Positions 41,581-54,755 of a DNA stretch of 64,000 nucleotides are shown piece by piece. The first letter of the stretch is position 1; every line of letters starts with the position of its first letter. A program made the translations under genes and the position numbers. The DNA lies in NCBI RefSeq assembly GCF_047496725.1, contig NC_132985.1, forward strand, positions 2,692,001 to 2,756,000, read 5' to 3'. This stretch comes from Anoplolepis gracilipes (lineage: Eukaryota > Arthropoda > Insecta > Hymenoptera > Formicidae). The notes below the pieces were generated by a model. It worked only from the letters and a program-made list of their open reading frames with translations, made no database searches and was not told the DNA's origin.

Positions 41581-42161
41581 TTTTGGTGAATCATAAACGA
41601 TCAGAATTTCACTTGAATCGTGAACGATGCAGCATACTTGGCTATTGTGTTAATGCATCCACACATCTGACATAAGCGAGTTTTTTAGTTTCAGCAACAT
41701 ACTCAAAATACCGTTTGTCTCTTCTGATATCGTTAATATATGTTATACATAAATAAAATAATTATAAATAAATAAATATATGCATATATATATATATATT
41801 TGTATGTATAATACTAAACATTATTTGTTTATTATTAAAATAACCAGCTCAACTACTTCTGCGGTTAACTTTCGTGATTTTTTTTATATTACTAATGCGG
41901 TTTTTAATATTTCAAGGATTTCTTACTCTAAAAAAATTACAAACTTTATTAATATACGTATACATATTTTATTTATTTTATTGTATCTACATATACTTAC
42001 TATCTCTCGCAACTAATAAATTTTTTTTTACAGAAAAAAAATGTTTTAACATAGAATTGAAAACAAGATGACTATTCATGTTCTGTCATAGACTAACGTA
42101 GGCTATAGGCTAAAAGACTACGTCTTTTACATTTTTTCTACATCTGTCGTTGATAAAACTA
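41581..42161. repeat. Duplicated downstream flank of OR-A
   Basis: This stretch has recognisable relatives at about 49740-50087 (after OR-B) and 56820-57429 (after OR-C), in the same order and orientation. Shared landmarks include AATCATAAA/GATCAGA-like, TGTGAACGAT-like, ACATCTGACAT-like and CTGTCATAG-CTAA near the gene. It shows that the tandem duplication unit extends past the stop codon. Several AATAAA-type poly(A) signals exist on the minus strand, too many to pick one. Confidence 0.75.
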
Positions 42162-45100
42162 TCATTCAATTCGTCTAATAAACATGTAATATGAGATCAC
42201 CGTTTGAAGTACCTTAAAAAAATAAACATTCTTTAATTTGTGCTTGTAATTTGCGCATATTCATTACGATGTACTTCTTACCAATGAGAAATTCGGCAGG
42301 GAGAATACGTAAAACCAAGCCGTCAAGAAGAGTGGGCTGAAGCGTAATCTCATTATTAATAGCAACAATTTTTGTTGCGAAACTCCTGCATCATACCACG
42401 CAGAATTGTACCTACACGATTAATTTCTTTTCTTTTATTTTGAGATACGAATTTGATTAAACAAATATGATGTAATAAAATCAGAAAAATATGCATTTTT
42501 ATTATAAATGAATTAAGTACTGGTTAAATCGTTAGAAAAAATTGTTGTATACTATGTTGGAAATTTATTATAATATTGTTTATAGTATGTTCATAAACCT
42601 TGCAAACGTATTTGACAATACGTTATATTCTTTACAAGTTTCCAAATCAAGTTATTGAAATTCATAAAATTTTTTTTTAATATTAGAATTTTGTTCATTT
42701 ATCTCAATTTTGTTTTTAAATCTATGTTTTTTTTTATCAAAACTCCGGATATTAAAAAGACTTACTAAATTATATGCATATACTACTACTTACACATTTT
42801 CACATATATTTGTGCTCTCATTTGTTACTTTTTGTCCCATGTAATTACACACAAACATATATAATAATAATCCGTTAACAAAAATGAAACCTCTTACAAT
42901 TTCTTCGATTTTAATATTGGTTAGAATCTGAAAAACTTGTTTCAACATTTTGATTATATTTCGAGATTATACTCATTACACTTTTTTAATATCAATATAT
43001 TTATATTAACATACTTGAAACGCTTGTCACAATCATACACACTATGAGTTCCATTATACATGGTATTGTGTAACAACTATCGAGTATACGAATGAATCTT
43101 GTAATGTGAAAAAGATTGTATATGTTAATTGAGACTATGAACGCGAAATATAGAAATATTTTTACATAAAATAAAGGCATAGAAAATAAATATATAAATA
43201 AATACATACATTAATATGATTTACAATTAGATAATTCATGAATGCTTAATCTTTTGATGAGGAAATTGTTTTAAGCGAAAAATGAATAATAATAAAATTT
43301 TTTTATATTGATTTCTCTTTTTTTATCTTGCATATATAATTACAATTTATATAAATATAATTTTTAGATATATTTATATAGAAATGAACTGCATCAATTA
43401 AAGTATGATTAACACTATTTTCAAATTAAACAATAGCTTTTAATGGCTGACATCGTAATAAAATCAGAGAGTGAAATAAAAAAAAACAAATAAAAAAATT
43501 TTATTCTAGTTGTCACTTATCATTACTTTTAAATTCTGCTTGAAACTGTTTTCAATATGTTTTAAATATCTATTATTGTCTGTTCATTCCTTGTAACGCA
43601 TAGATTGCTCAAACCGGGGCACTTTAATTTATTAGATAACATGTATGTCGAATAAAAATACTAACTGTATAATGCTGTTATGTAACTGTACAAAAACAGT
43701 TATCTTTTCACAATATATTTTTGTTCTACAAAATGAATCGCATTTTTTCGTGTTTCCGACAATAGAAAATAAACATTCCGCACGATACCTGTCAAATTCA
43801 ATCAGTGTTACTTTTATTAAATAGCTGACTTTATTAGAATAATATTTTATTAAATTAGCTAAAGAAATTAAATGTTAGGTTACCGTAAGAAAAACGTACA
43901 GTAATAGAATAATAAAAAAGTTAATATAGGATGAGCTAAAAAACTTGACAATTTTCAAAATGAAATAAAAATGTAATAAAAAAATAAAATATAACTTAAA
44001 TATTTATTTTTTTATTATATAGCATATAGAATATATAATTTTATTTAAGTATAATATTTATTATTAATTCATTTTGCTCGTTTTTTTAAACAGTATATTC
44101 GGCAAATGCTCTTCATTTATCTTACATTTATCTTACACTGTTTTAGTCTATTATGCAGGTTTCGCATCGTTGTTTGCACCATATTGTCTGGTATGGCTAT
44201 GATTTTTTCCTGCATTTTTCATGACTTCATTAATATAACATATATTATTTTGACAAATATACTGTATTTTAAAAATACATAAGATGAATAATAATAAATA
44301 ATAGATAATACACTTAAATGGCATTATTTATTCTATATACTATATAACAAGAAATAAATATTTAAGTTATATTTCATTTTTTAGTAATTTTTAAGATATC
44401 TATTCTTCAAAATAATAGTCAGAAAAGTTATTTCTTACCCCAGCAATTTACACATCGCGCAAACATGTTGCGTGAAAACCACAAACTGTAGAAAACAAGT
44501 CCCAACTATTAACGGTACGAACACACTAGAAATGAATATAACAAATCGAATAAAGTATAAGTATCGCTCTTCATCGCTGAAGAATCCAACACGAAAATAT
44601 GATAGTTGTATTCGCTGGCGGGATTCATTCATAGGTGATATGATATCAAGAATTTCCGGCGTATACAGATATATATTGAATGTTATTACACCTAAATAGC
44701 CAGAACCTGTAAAAATTTGTGGTAAATGTAAATACACGATAATATAAATTTTAACAATAAAAATATATAGAGTTTAATATAAAATTTTTATCGATAATTA
44801 TATATAACAAAAATAAATTTTGCGTGATTTCAAATGATGGTGGGTCTATATCTATAACAATATTTGTTTCTCTAACTTTTTATATTTTTTTATTATTTTT
44901 ATAATTTTTTTTTGCCAGAAACTGTAATAAAAATAAAACAAGAAATATAAGTTTTAAGCAAACTAATACGTGGAACATAAGTTGTTAATATAAAACGTAA
45001 AATGTTTGATTCAAATTTTAATATTTATAAATATTATTTTTGTTGGTACGTTTAATTACATACTTTAAAAATTTGGCTTAATAAAGTTATAGAAATATAG

Positions 45101-46766
45101 AATTTTTAATAGGTAATTCATGAAAATTTCTGAAAATGTATAGAATAAATAGATCAATATAGAATATTAAAGTAGATTAAAAAAATTAAAGAAAAGTTAA
45201 GAGTGAAAAAAATTAGCACATGCACCACGTGAGTCAAATAAGTTATTCTTTATAAAATTTTTTAAAAACCTATTTATATAATTCAATGACAATAGACGTA
45301 ATGAATCTAATAAATGCGTATTTTAAAACTGCAATCGTGATATGCACCGCTAGAAAAAAATGTGTTTGCATTGGATTAAAAATGATAAATAAACTTTTTA
45401 CATTTTTGTTAAATATCAATATAAAAGTGAATTCCCTCATTGAAGAAAAATTTTTGTATAGCTATCTATTTGTTGTCGATATTAAAGAGAACACAGTAAT
45501 CTCACAGTATCATGTGCTGAAATCTGCGATTTTACCAATAAAAACACACCTTTGTTGTAAATAAAGCGAAATTTAACTTTTCTTACATAAGCAAAAAAGC
45601 GTGTACAATCTTGTGATTTCGGCATGCTCGTGCATGATTTTGATCTCATCGTCTGTCTTCTGCAACGCCCAGTCGGCCCACATACGTTCGAATAGTTCTT
45701 TAAACTAAAAAATAAAATTATAAGCAATAAATGAGTATGTGTTAATTAAAAAATAAAATAAAAATAAATCCACATAAATCTGTATTTCATTTATTAGGCT
45801 ACCGATCAATATGTAACCATATCCTAATTATTTTTGTTTGCATTCTAAAGAACATGAATCTTAATTTTATTATGACACTGTTCTTGTTCTGTTAAAAATA
45901 TATTATTGGACACTATTATTAGCACATGTAAGGGATAGAAAGGTAACAATAGATGTGAAAAATTTAATTACAGATTCAGTAAATACGATAACGTATCTAT
46001 ATTTACTTATGTATAATTTGTATTCATTAATTTATTTTTTATTTTTATATTCTGGTAGCAAAAGTAGTCATTTTAACGTTAAAATAACTACTTTTACTAT
46101 CTGGATAAAAACATTCTATTTGAATATTTATATTAAAATAAGAAATAATGTCTGTTAAACATTACGTAATAGTACATAACATAGTAGTAACATAAGTAAT
46201 CAGATCGAATGTGCTTACTTTGTCTACATGTTTGAAACGTATAAACATCAGGAACAAGGTACCTACTGTAGGTAAAATCATTGTTATTATACTGGTTACA
46301 AATTCCACAGTAAATTCAGCTATATAAATACTTAATATCTAAAAATATGTTATTAGTTGTTAATAAAAGAAAGTAAGTGTTAATTATCGAAAGATAATTA
46401 TCGAGACATATTTAACTTAATTGCTAACATCATTTTCAAATTCTTACGTACAGATTCGATAAAATAGTGTTGTAATATTTAATCTATTAAAGTATATCAA
46501 AAATTCTTTAATTTTTTTTTATCAATATTTAAAAATGAATTATATGAATAAAATATATTTTTTATTTATGTGTGTACAATACGGGATAAAATAAAATTTA
46601 CATACATTAGAATTGTGATTACCTGAATAAATGCAACTATCAACGCAATGGTAAAGTGACTAATTCTTATCAAACGAGCACTACATTTTCTTTGATAAGG
46701 CCACAATCCAGTAATCAACAGTAAAATCCGATTAAACTTATAGTAACGTTCTACGAAATTTTCCAT
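42162..46766 (-). CDS. Odorant receptor OR-A, complete, 9 coding exons, 392 aa
   Basis: An insect odorant receptor: a seven-transmembrane, ligand-gated channel subunit that pairs with Orco in olfactory neurons. Coding exons: 46623-46766, 46219-46338, 45587-45704, 44439-44706, 43666-43788, 43015-43097, 42794-42935, 42282-42411 and 42162-42212; total 1179 bp with no stop before the TGA. Intron phases are 0,0,1,2,2,1,2,0, the same as in OR-B and OR-C. Motifs: MENFVERYYKFNRIL and GLWPYQ at the start, LYTPEILDIISPMNESRQR (142-160), DEERYLYFIRF, YMGQKVTN (exon 7), AWYDAGVSQQKLLLLIM (exon 8), and the C-terminal SYYMFIRRIE. Hydrophobic segments fall at about 35-60, 63-82, 130-148, 184-213, 262-286, 298-315 and 360-385. 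The donor of intron 5 is GTTAGT, all others GTAA/GTATG type. Exon count and GLWPYQ fit the expanded ant 9-exon group, but clade placement needs a tree. Confidence 0.95.
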
Positions 46767-46981
46767 TTATTTTGAAGGCTATAAACAAACTGTCGAATAT
46801 AAAATTTATCATCGTCACTTTGTTGCTATAGTAGTCTTTATTATTATAATATTAAGACAATAATTAAGATAAATTAATATAATATTATATTATAATATTA
46901 AGAGAATATCTAATAATTCACATATTTAACTTTTATCTCTCGTTCTTTACTGGCTTTACGTTTTGTTTTAATGTCACTTTA
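46767..46981 (-). promoter_or_regulatory. Proximal upstream region of OR-A
   Basis: About 215 bp between the OR-A start codon and the inverted-repeat element. The first 60 bases resemble the upstream bases of OR-B and OR-C (shared ACTGTCGAATATAAAAT and GTCACTTTGTTGCTATA-like segments), so they probably hold the leader or proximal promoter. No defined binding site can be named. Confidence 0.45.
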
Positions 46982-46983
46982 TA

Positions 46984-47266
46984 CAGGGTGTCCGATAAAG
47001 ATTAAATCAACGTTCGTGATCAGATAGAGTGCATTAAACTGAACAGAAAAGTCTCTTACCATTTTGAAATTTTCGGAAAAATTGTCGGGAAATTAATTAA
47101 AAAATCGATCATGTTCTAATACATACTTACACAAATTGATCGATATTTTTTAAATAATTTCTCAATAATTATTGCAAAAGTCGCAAAATGGTAAAGAACT
47201 TTTTCGTTCAGTTTAATCCGCTCTATCTGCTCACGAGCGTTGATTCAATCTTTACCGGACATCCTG
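46984..47266. mobile_element. MITE with about 85-bp terminal inverted repeats, TA target duplication
   Basis: The left end CAGGGTGTCCGATAAAGATT and the right end (read on the minus strand) CAGGATGTCCGGTAAAGATT open inverted repeats that continue for about 85 bases, including TCAACG, CAGATAGAG, ATTAAACTGAAC and TTACCATTTT on both arms. TA flanks both ends (46982-46983 and 47267-47268), as expected for Tc1/mariner-type insertion. The 283-bp body has no ORF, so it is a non-autonomous element. It lies 217 bp upstream of the OR-A start codon. Confidence 0.9.
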
Positions 47267-47544
47267 TATATTCTAATGTTTTATTTATTTCTTAAAGAAT
47301 TTACAATGCTTGATCAACCTGTGTACAAATTTATTTCAATTATTATAAATTCAATTATTATAAATATATTCAATTGTGACATATGTTTGTACACAAAATG
47401 GACTTCTTCAGATTTATTTAATCTTGATATAAACACTAAGAAATATCAATGCGCCCAATAATCAATTTTATAAAAAACCTAATTTTCCTTGAAACTTACG
47501 CAATATCATCCGCATCTGGCTCTGATAATCCCCAAAAATTTTAA
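47267..47544. repeat. Duplicated upstream flank of OR-A
   Basis: The segment with TTTACAATGCTTGATCAAC and the following A/T-rich stretch is matched at about 62970-63070 upstream of OR-C; a weaker match lies at about 55120-55260 upstream of OR-B. It therefore belongs to the copied unit. No coding exon was seen. Confidence 0.65.
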
Positions 47545-49085
47545 TTTGATTATTTTTATTATTATATTTAACTGTAAACTCTAAAAGTTTGGATTAATAA
47601 ATATTATAGAAATATCAATAATAATATAATATAGATAGATAATTATATATAGAAGTATATTAATAAAATTATAAAATTTTTACTAGGAAGTTTTTATGGA
47701 AATTTATAGAAATGTAGAGATATATACATAATATATCAATATAGAGTTAAGTGTGAAAAAAAATTAGCACACATACTATGGGAGTCAAATAAATCATTTT
47801 TTGTGAAAATTTTTTAAACCCATTTATATAATTCAATAATAGTAATTCAATAACAGTAATAAATCTAATGAACGCAATCGTGATTATATGTATTATTAGA
47901 AAAAAATGTGTGCTGCGGTAGATTAAAATTGATTTATGAAATTATCATAAATTTTTTAAACTATGTATTCGTTGTCAGTAATAAAGAAAGCACAGTCTTC
48001 CAATAGTCTTCCAGTATCATATGTGGAAATATATCGACGATTTAAAAGAAGGCAAAAACACTCATCATTTGTAGATAAAGCGAACTTAAACATTTTTCTT
48101 ACTTGAGCAATAAAGCGTCCATAATCTTGTGATTTCAGCATGCTCGTGCATGATTTTGACTTCATCACATGCCTTTTGCAAAGCCCAGTCGTCCTACATA
48201 TACGTTCGAATAGTTTTTTAAGCTCAAAAATAAAATCGCACAAGCAATAAATGACCATGTGTTAATTAAAAAATATAATAAAATTCAACATAAATCCAGA
48301 TTAATCGATGTTTCACTTATTAGACTACCGATCAATATATTACAAGGTCCACATCAATCAGACTTTTGCGAATTCTAAAGAAACTAAAACTTCATATTAT
48401 TTTAACATATGAATTATTTTTACTCTGTTATAAACATTTTATAGCGCATAACTATTAGCATATCTAAGAGAAAGAAAAACACAATAAATGAACGAATTAA
48501 TTTCAGATTTAATAAATGCGCGAAAGTACATATCCATCTATGTACAATTTTTATTCATTAGTCTTATTTCATAAAAAGTCTTTAAATGAAATATGTATAC
48601 ATATAAATGTTAAAATAAAAAATAAATTCTGTTGAATATGTTAAATATTAGGTATGTAAGTAATGATCGACTGAGCTTACTTTGGCTTTGTGTTTGAGGC
48701 GCATATACATTTCGAACAAGATACCTAATGTAGGTAATAATACTGTTATGACAGTGGTTATGAATTTCATAGTAAAGTTCAGATGTAAGAATATTGAATA
48801 TAATCATGTTATTAGTTATTATTAAAAACGAGGAAATATTATTTATCGAGACATAATTATCAAAGACATATTTGATTAAACTGCTAACATGTTCAAATTC
48901 TTAATATAAATAGTATCGTAATATTTAATTACTAAATTTTAATTCTATTCAAATATGACAAAATTTTTTAACATCTTTTTAATCATTACTTAGAAACAAA
49001 TTATATGAATATTATATTATTTTAATCTGCGCGTATGCGTAATACAGAAAATAAATAATACACTTTTACAATTACGATTACAAAT
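47545..49085 (-). pseudogene. Odorant receptor gene fragment: exons 2 and 3 only, broken
   Basis: This stretch aligns in order with intron 1, exon 2, intron 2, exon 3 and part of intron 3 of the intact genes. Exon 2 relates to 48681-48801: its acceptor AG is lost (TAT before the exon start) and one extra base shifts the frame after about 9 codons. Exon 3 relates to 48103-48222: a 2-bp insertion near CGTATATGTAGG shifts the frame, although DWALQKACDEVKIMHEHAEI is still readable after it. Exon 1 similarity fades at the intron 1 donor (about 49081) and exons 4-9 are absent; the intron 3 part abuts the upstream flank of OR-A. It cannot make a receptor. It probably arose by deletion of about 3 kb from a former complete copy. 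Confidence 0.9.
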
Positions 49086-49739
49086 TAAACAAAAAAGTCA
49101 ACATTAAAATGAAGTCACTGACCAGAGAATATTGTGTGCGAATAACAATGACCGTTGAAATCTATAAATATCGGGGGTGTTTAAATAAAATGAACAAAAA
49201 ACAATCAGACTCAATTGTTTTGTTAAATCTTAACTAAACATCCGTCAGAGACTGTCCAGAAAACACTGTCAGTAGCCTAATTTCATTTATGTTTAAAAAT
49301 TTATTGTTTATAATTTTCGTCTTAAGTCATTTTATTTATTTATAATTGTGTCATTGCGCTGATGAAGACTCAAAATAGAGCTCGAAACGTCCGCATTTAA
49401 TGTAATTGTATTTAATTCACTTAACATTTGTCGTTTGTTTTTTCGGAATAACATCGATTTTACGTGTACTTTGCGTGTTTGCGATAAATAATTACGTTAA
49501 TAATTTTTTACTTCAACTGATTGCGACATATGTATGATTACGCCTTATTTTGTTATTAGTAAAATATGATTTAACATTGTAAATGACATTGGATACATTG
49601 CGCGATGTTCTTACTGTGGTAATAAGTACAAACAACATATAAAACAAATTTCTCATTTTTAGCAATAGAGGATGTAAGAATATGCCGTCATTTAAATAAT
49701 AATAATTATTGTGTATAATACGATACATTATGTTTTTAT
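49086..49739. other. Region between OR fragment and OR-B downstream flank
   Basis: About 650 bp without OR similarity that I can follow. It contains the hammerhead-like motif at 49352-49402 and no coding exon. It may be the remains of an inserted retroelement. Confidence 0.5.
49352..49402 (+). ncRNA. Hammerhead-ribozyme-like motif (Penelope-type), near consensus
   Basis: The core CTGATGA (49359-49365), GAAAC (49384-49388) and cleavage-type GTC (49389-49391) stand in hammerhead order. Stem I: TGCG (49355-49358) pairs with CGCA (49392-49395), and after an internal loop CAT (49352-49354) pairs with ATG (49400-49402). Stem II: GACTC (49367-49371) pairs with GAG-TC (49378-49383), leaving one bulged C, around loop AAAATA. 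Stem III is the minimal AC/GT form seen in Penelope-like retroelements. Deviations are one extra A after the CTGATGA core and the bulged C, so activity may be lost. No reverse transcriptase was found next to it. Confidence 0.6.
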
Positions 49740-50087
49740 TATTAAACTGACAATGAGTAGTATAATATTTCTGCAGTAAACGTATTTCTGTGATTTTTTA
49801 GTGTTTATTTCGCCAATGCTATTTTAAATACTTCAATGATTTATTACTCTAAAAATAAGATTACATATTCTGTCAATGTGTTATTACAAATTTATACATT
49901 TCATTTATTATATTATATTTATATGTACTTACTTATATCTCTCAAATAATTGATAAATTTTTCTTTTCTAGATAGAGAAGAATTTTCAACATAGAAACAA
50001 ATTTACTACTATATTCTGTCATAGGCTAATGCTATAAATTAAAAGGCTACGTCTTCTACATTGTTTCTACATTTGTCGTTGATAAAA
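49740..50087. repeat. Duplicated downstream flank of OR-B
   Basis: Related to the sequence after OR-A (41840-42161) and after OR-C (57080-57429), including the GCTAATGC..., ATTTATTACTC and CTGTCATAGGCTAA landmarks. It has no coding content. Confidence 0.75.
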
Positions 50088-53000
50088 CTATCTTTCCATT
50101 TTTCTGATAAACATGCAATACGAGACCACTGTTTGAAGTATCTTAAAAAAATGACTCTTCTTGATTTTCGTAATTTGCGTATATTGATTATAGTATACTT
50201 TTTCTTACCATTACAAAATTCGGCACGGAGAACACATAAAACCAAGCTGTCAACACAAGCGGGTTGAAACGTCGTCTCATTATTAACAGCAACAATTTTT
50301 GTTGCGAAACTTCTGCATCATACCACGTAGAGTTGTACCTGCACGATTAATTTTTTAATTTTAGTTTAAGAACATTTTGATTATACAAATATGAAGCAAT
50401 ATAATAAGAAAAATGTATATTTTTATTATAAATTATTTAAATAACGTTAAAGAAAGGAACCGTTAGAGAAAATTGTATACAATATTTTATTAGAAAATTA
50501 TTGGAAAATTATTGGAAAAATATTACTATAATATTATAATATTATAATATTATTCGTCATTCGTATACGTATATCCGTAAACGTACTTGTAATGTATTTG
50601 CCAATACCTTTATATTTTTTATATGTCTTCGGATAAATTTCAATTACCGTTGAAATAAATTCATGAAGAATTCGTTTTGTTTTATTTTTTTTATTTCTTT
50701 TAATAAAAGTTTTTTGATTTATCTCAATTTTTCCTTTTTTTATTTTAAATCTATGGTTTTTTTCATCAAAACTGCCAGACATCGAAAAAATGTATTTATG
50801 TTATCAAATTATATACTACTTACACTTTCTCACATATATTTGAGCTGTCATTTGTGACTTTTTGTCCCATGTAATTAATCATAAACAGAAAACATAATAA
50901 CACAGTAGTTAATGCGATAGCTTTGAAATATTCCTCGATTTTAAAAATTGTTAGTGTCTGAAAGGCTTGTTTCAACATTTGATTATTCACACATTTCGAA
51001 ATTATACTTATCATGCTTCTACTATCAAATTATTTATATTAACATACCTGTAATGCTTGTCACAATCACAGATACTATGAGATCCAATAGACATGATATT
51101 GTGTAACAACTATCGAGCATACGAATGAATCTTGCAATGTGAAAACGATTATGTATATTAATTGAAACCATGACGCGAAATAAAGGATGTTTTTAGTACA
51201 TAAAAATAAAAAAAATTAATATATAAAAAAATAGGAATATTAATATATGATTTATGTAATTTTGGTAATTGATTAATGCTTAATCTTTTTATTAAGAAAT
51301 TATTTTAAACGATAGGTGAATAACAATAATAAAATTTCTGCATATAAAAATGCAACTGCAAAAATATCAATTAAAATATGATTAGCATTATTTTGAAAAT
51401 GATAGCTTATTTGTTGGCTAAAATTGTAATAACAACAAAGAGTGAAATAAAAACAAAAAAACAAAAAAATGTTATTCCAATTACCACTTATCATTACGTT
51501 TAAAATTTGCTTGAAACCGTTTTCAATTTTAAATATTTACTATCGTCTATTCTTTTTAGTTGTAACTCATAGATGCTCAAACTGGAGTACTTTAACTTAT
51601 TAGATAACATATATGTTGAATAAAAATACTAACTGTATAATGCTGTTATGTAACTGTACAAAAGCAGTTATCTTTTCACAATATATTTTTGTCCTATGAA
51701 ATAAATTACGTTTTTTCGTATTTCCAACAATGCAAAATAAATGTTCCGCACGATACCTGTTAAATTCAATCAGCGTTATTTTTATTATATAACTGATTTT
51801 AGACTAATACTTTTTTTTAAAAGCTAAAGAAATTAATATCAGATCGCGGGAAGAATAGATACAGTAACAGAATAATAAAAAGTTAACATAGAATGTGTCA
51901 AAGAATCTCGATAAATTTCAAAATAAAATAAAAAATGAATTATAACTTAAATGTTTATTTTTTATTACATAACATATAGGATATATGTATAATGTCACAT
52001 GAGTATATTTATTTTTACTTATTATTATTTATCTTACTCTTTTTTTAAACAATACATTTATCAAATGTTCACTTTCTTAAACTACTTTAGTCTGTTAATC
52101 AAATTTTGTATCACTATTTGCATCATAGTTTTTGATATGGCTGTAATTTTTTCTTGTATATTTTCCTGTATTTTATCTTGTATTGAACCTCGATTTTATT
52201 CATATATAGGAAAAAATTACAACCATATGGTGAACATTTTGACAAATGTGCTGTTTAAAAAATGAATAAGAATAATAATAAATAATAGATAATATTCTCA
52301 AATGGTATTATTTATCCTTTACGTTATGTATAACAAGAAATAAATATTTAAATTATATTTCTTGTCTTTTAATTTGAATCGTTAGATTTATTTGGCTCGC
52401 TCTGTACAATATAAGACTAAAGTTATATGTATTTTTGTAATAATTATTTTCTTAATGTTTAATGTTCTTAATGTCTAATTATTTTCTTAACACATAAAAA
52501 ATATTATCTTTATTACCATTTGAAAATTTATACATGCACTCAGGATTTACAAAGAGCTGTATGTTAAATTTTCTGGTAATCTATTCTTTTGCAAATAATC
52601 AAAATTGAAAAGTTATTTCTTACCCTAGTAATTTGCACATCGCGCAAATATGTATCGTGAAAGTCATAAACATAACGTAATAGACAAAGGTCATCATTGG
52701 TGTGATGAAACTAGCGATAAAGATGCAGAATCGAAGAAAATATAAGTATCGCTCTTCGTCGATGAAGAAATCAAAACGAGCGTATGGTAATTTTATTCGT
52801 TGGCGCGACTCGTTGATAGGTGATATGATGTCAAGAATTTCCGGCGTATATAGCCATATATTGGCTATTATTACACATAGACAACTACAACCTGTAAAAA
52901 TCTGTGGTGAATGTAAATATGTGACAGTATGAATTTTAATGTTAAAAATATAAAAAGTCTAATATAAAATTTTCATCAATAATCATGTATAACAAAAATA

Positions 53001-54755
53001 GATTTTACATTTTAAGTAATAATATAAGGCTATATTAATAATTTGTTCCATATTCTTTTATTTAAAAAATTTTTTTTTATTGAAATTAGAAATTACATAT
53101 ATTACACAATAAGGAAAAATAAAAGTTTTCTACAAACAAATACATTAAATATAAGTTATTCATACAAGTACGTGAAAAGTTTGATTCAATGTTTAATGTT
53201 AACAAATATTATTTTTGTTGTTATATTTAATTATATACTTTAAAAATTTGATTTACAAATAATAGATATAAAAATATAGAATTTTTAACAGGAAATTTAT
53301 GGAAATGTGTATAGAGTAGATATTGTAGATCAATGTAGACAATTAAAAATAAAATAAATATAAAAAAAATCTTAAAGTTAAAAATAAAAAAATTAGCACA
53401 TACATTAAGTCAAATAAATCGTTCTTATTAATTTTCTTTTAACCCATTTATATAATTCAATGATAGTAATCGCGTAATGAATATAATGAATTTATTTTAA
53501 AATACAATCGTAATTGTACACATTGCTTGAAAAAATGTGTGTTGCGTTGGATTAAAAATGATTTATGATAAATAAACTTTTTATATTTTTATCTTAAATA
53601 TTGATACAAAATTACATTACAATTAATTCACAATTATTTTTTATAATTACATATTCGTTGTCGATATTGAAGATGGTACGACAATTTCACAGTATGTGCA
53701 ATCATGTGTTGAAATATATCTAATTTTATAATATACAAAAACGCGCATTTCTTATATATAAAGCGAACTTTAACATTTTTCTTACTTAAAGAATAAAGCG
53801 TCAATAATCTGATGATTTCAGCATTCTTGTGCATGATTTTGAACTCATTGTGTGTCTTTTGCAATGTCCAATGAGTCCACATATGTTCCAATAGTTCCCT
53901 AAGCTGAAAAATAAAACCAATAAATGAGTACATTGAAATTAATTAAAAAATATAACGTTAATTAAAAATGTAATTAAAATTATAATATGTTAATTAAAAA
54001 ATATAATAAGAACAAAAACAAATCCAATTCGATTTGTATTTTGTTTATTAGACTATGGATCGATATACTAATATATCCACAACAATCGGATTTGAATTTT
54101 AAAGAATCTAAAACTTTATTCTCCTATGGCATTAGTTATTTTTATTCTGTTATAAATATTTTATTGCATATAATTATTATTACATGTGAGAGATAAAATG
54201 TAACAATAGATGAATAATTTAAATACAGATTAATAAACGCGTCTACATATACATCCACTTACAGTTCATTATTTGTTTTATAAAAACTCTTTGAATATTT
54301 ATGTTTAAATAAAAAATAAATCCTGTTAAATATTATGTATTAGTAATATAAGTAATGACCGACTGAACTTACTTTGTCTATGTGTTTGATACGTATATAC
54401 ATCTGAGGCAACACCGCTAATGAACATGCAATCGATGGTATCGTAGTGGCTATAAATTCCATAGTAATTTCAGATACAAGAATACTGAATATCTAAAAAT
54501 ATATTAGGAGTTGGTTATAAAAGCGAGAAAAATGATCGGGAGATAATAATCCATATTTTAAACTTAACTACTACGTAATCTTAAGCTACCAAACTGCTAA
54601 TACAATCAAATTCTCAAATATAGATTCTATGAAAAAGTAATATTTAATTATTAAGTTTTATAATAATATTAAAATATATAAACAAATTTTTTAATTTGCT
54701 TTTAATTAATTTAGGAACAAATTATATAAATATTATATTATTTGTGCGCGCGCAC

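Noticed and set aside
42828..42930. Acceptor TTTTTCAG within OR-A exon 7 as the exon start
   Set aside because: It gives a frame with an early stop. The AG at 42936-42937 gives the right phase and is matched in OR-B and OR-C.
44135..44225. Exon-like stretch in intron 4 taken as receptor exon 5
   Set aside because: It has stops in the needed frame in both OR-A and OR-B. The exon at 43666-43788 fits phase, length and motif in all three genes.
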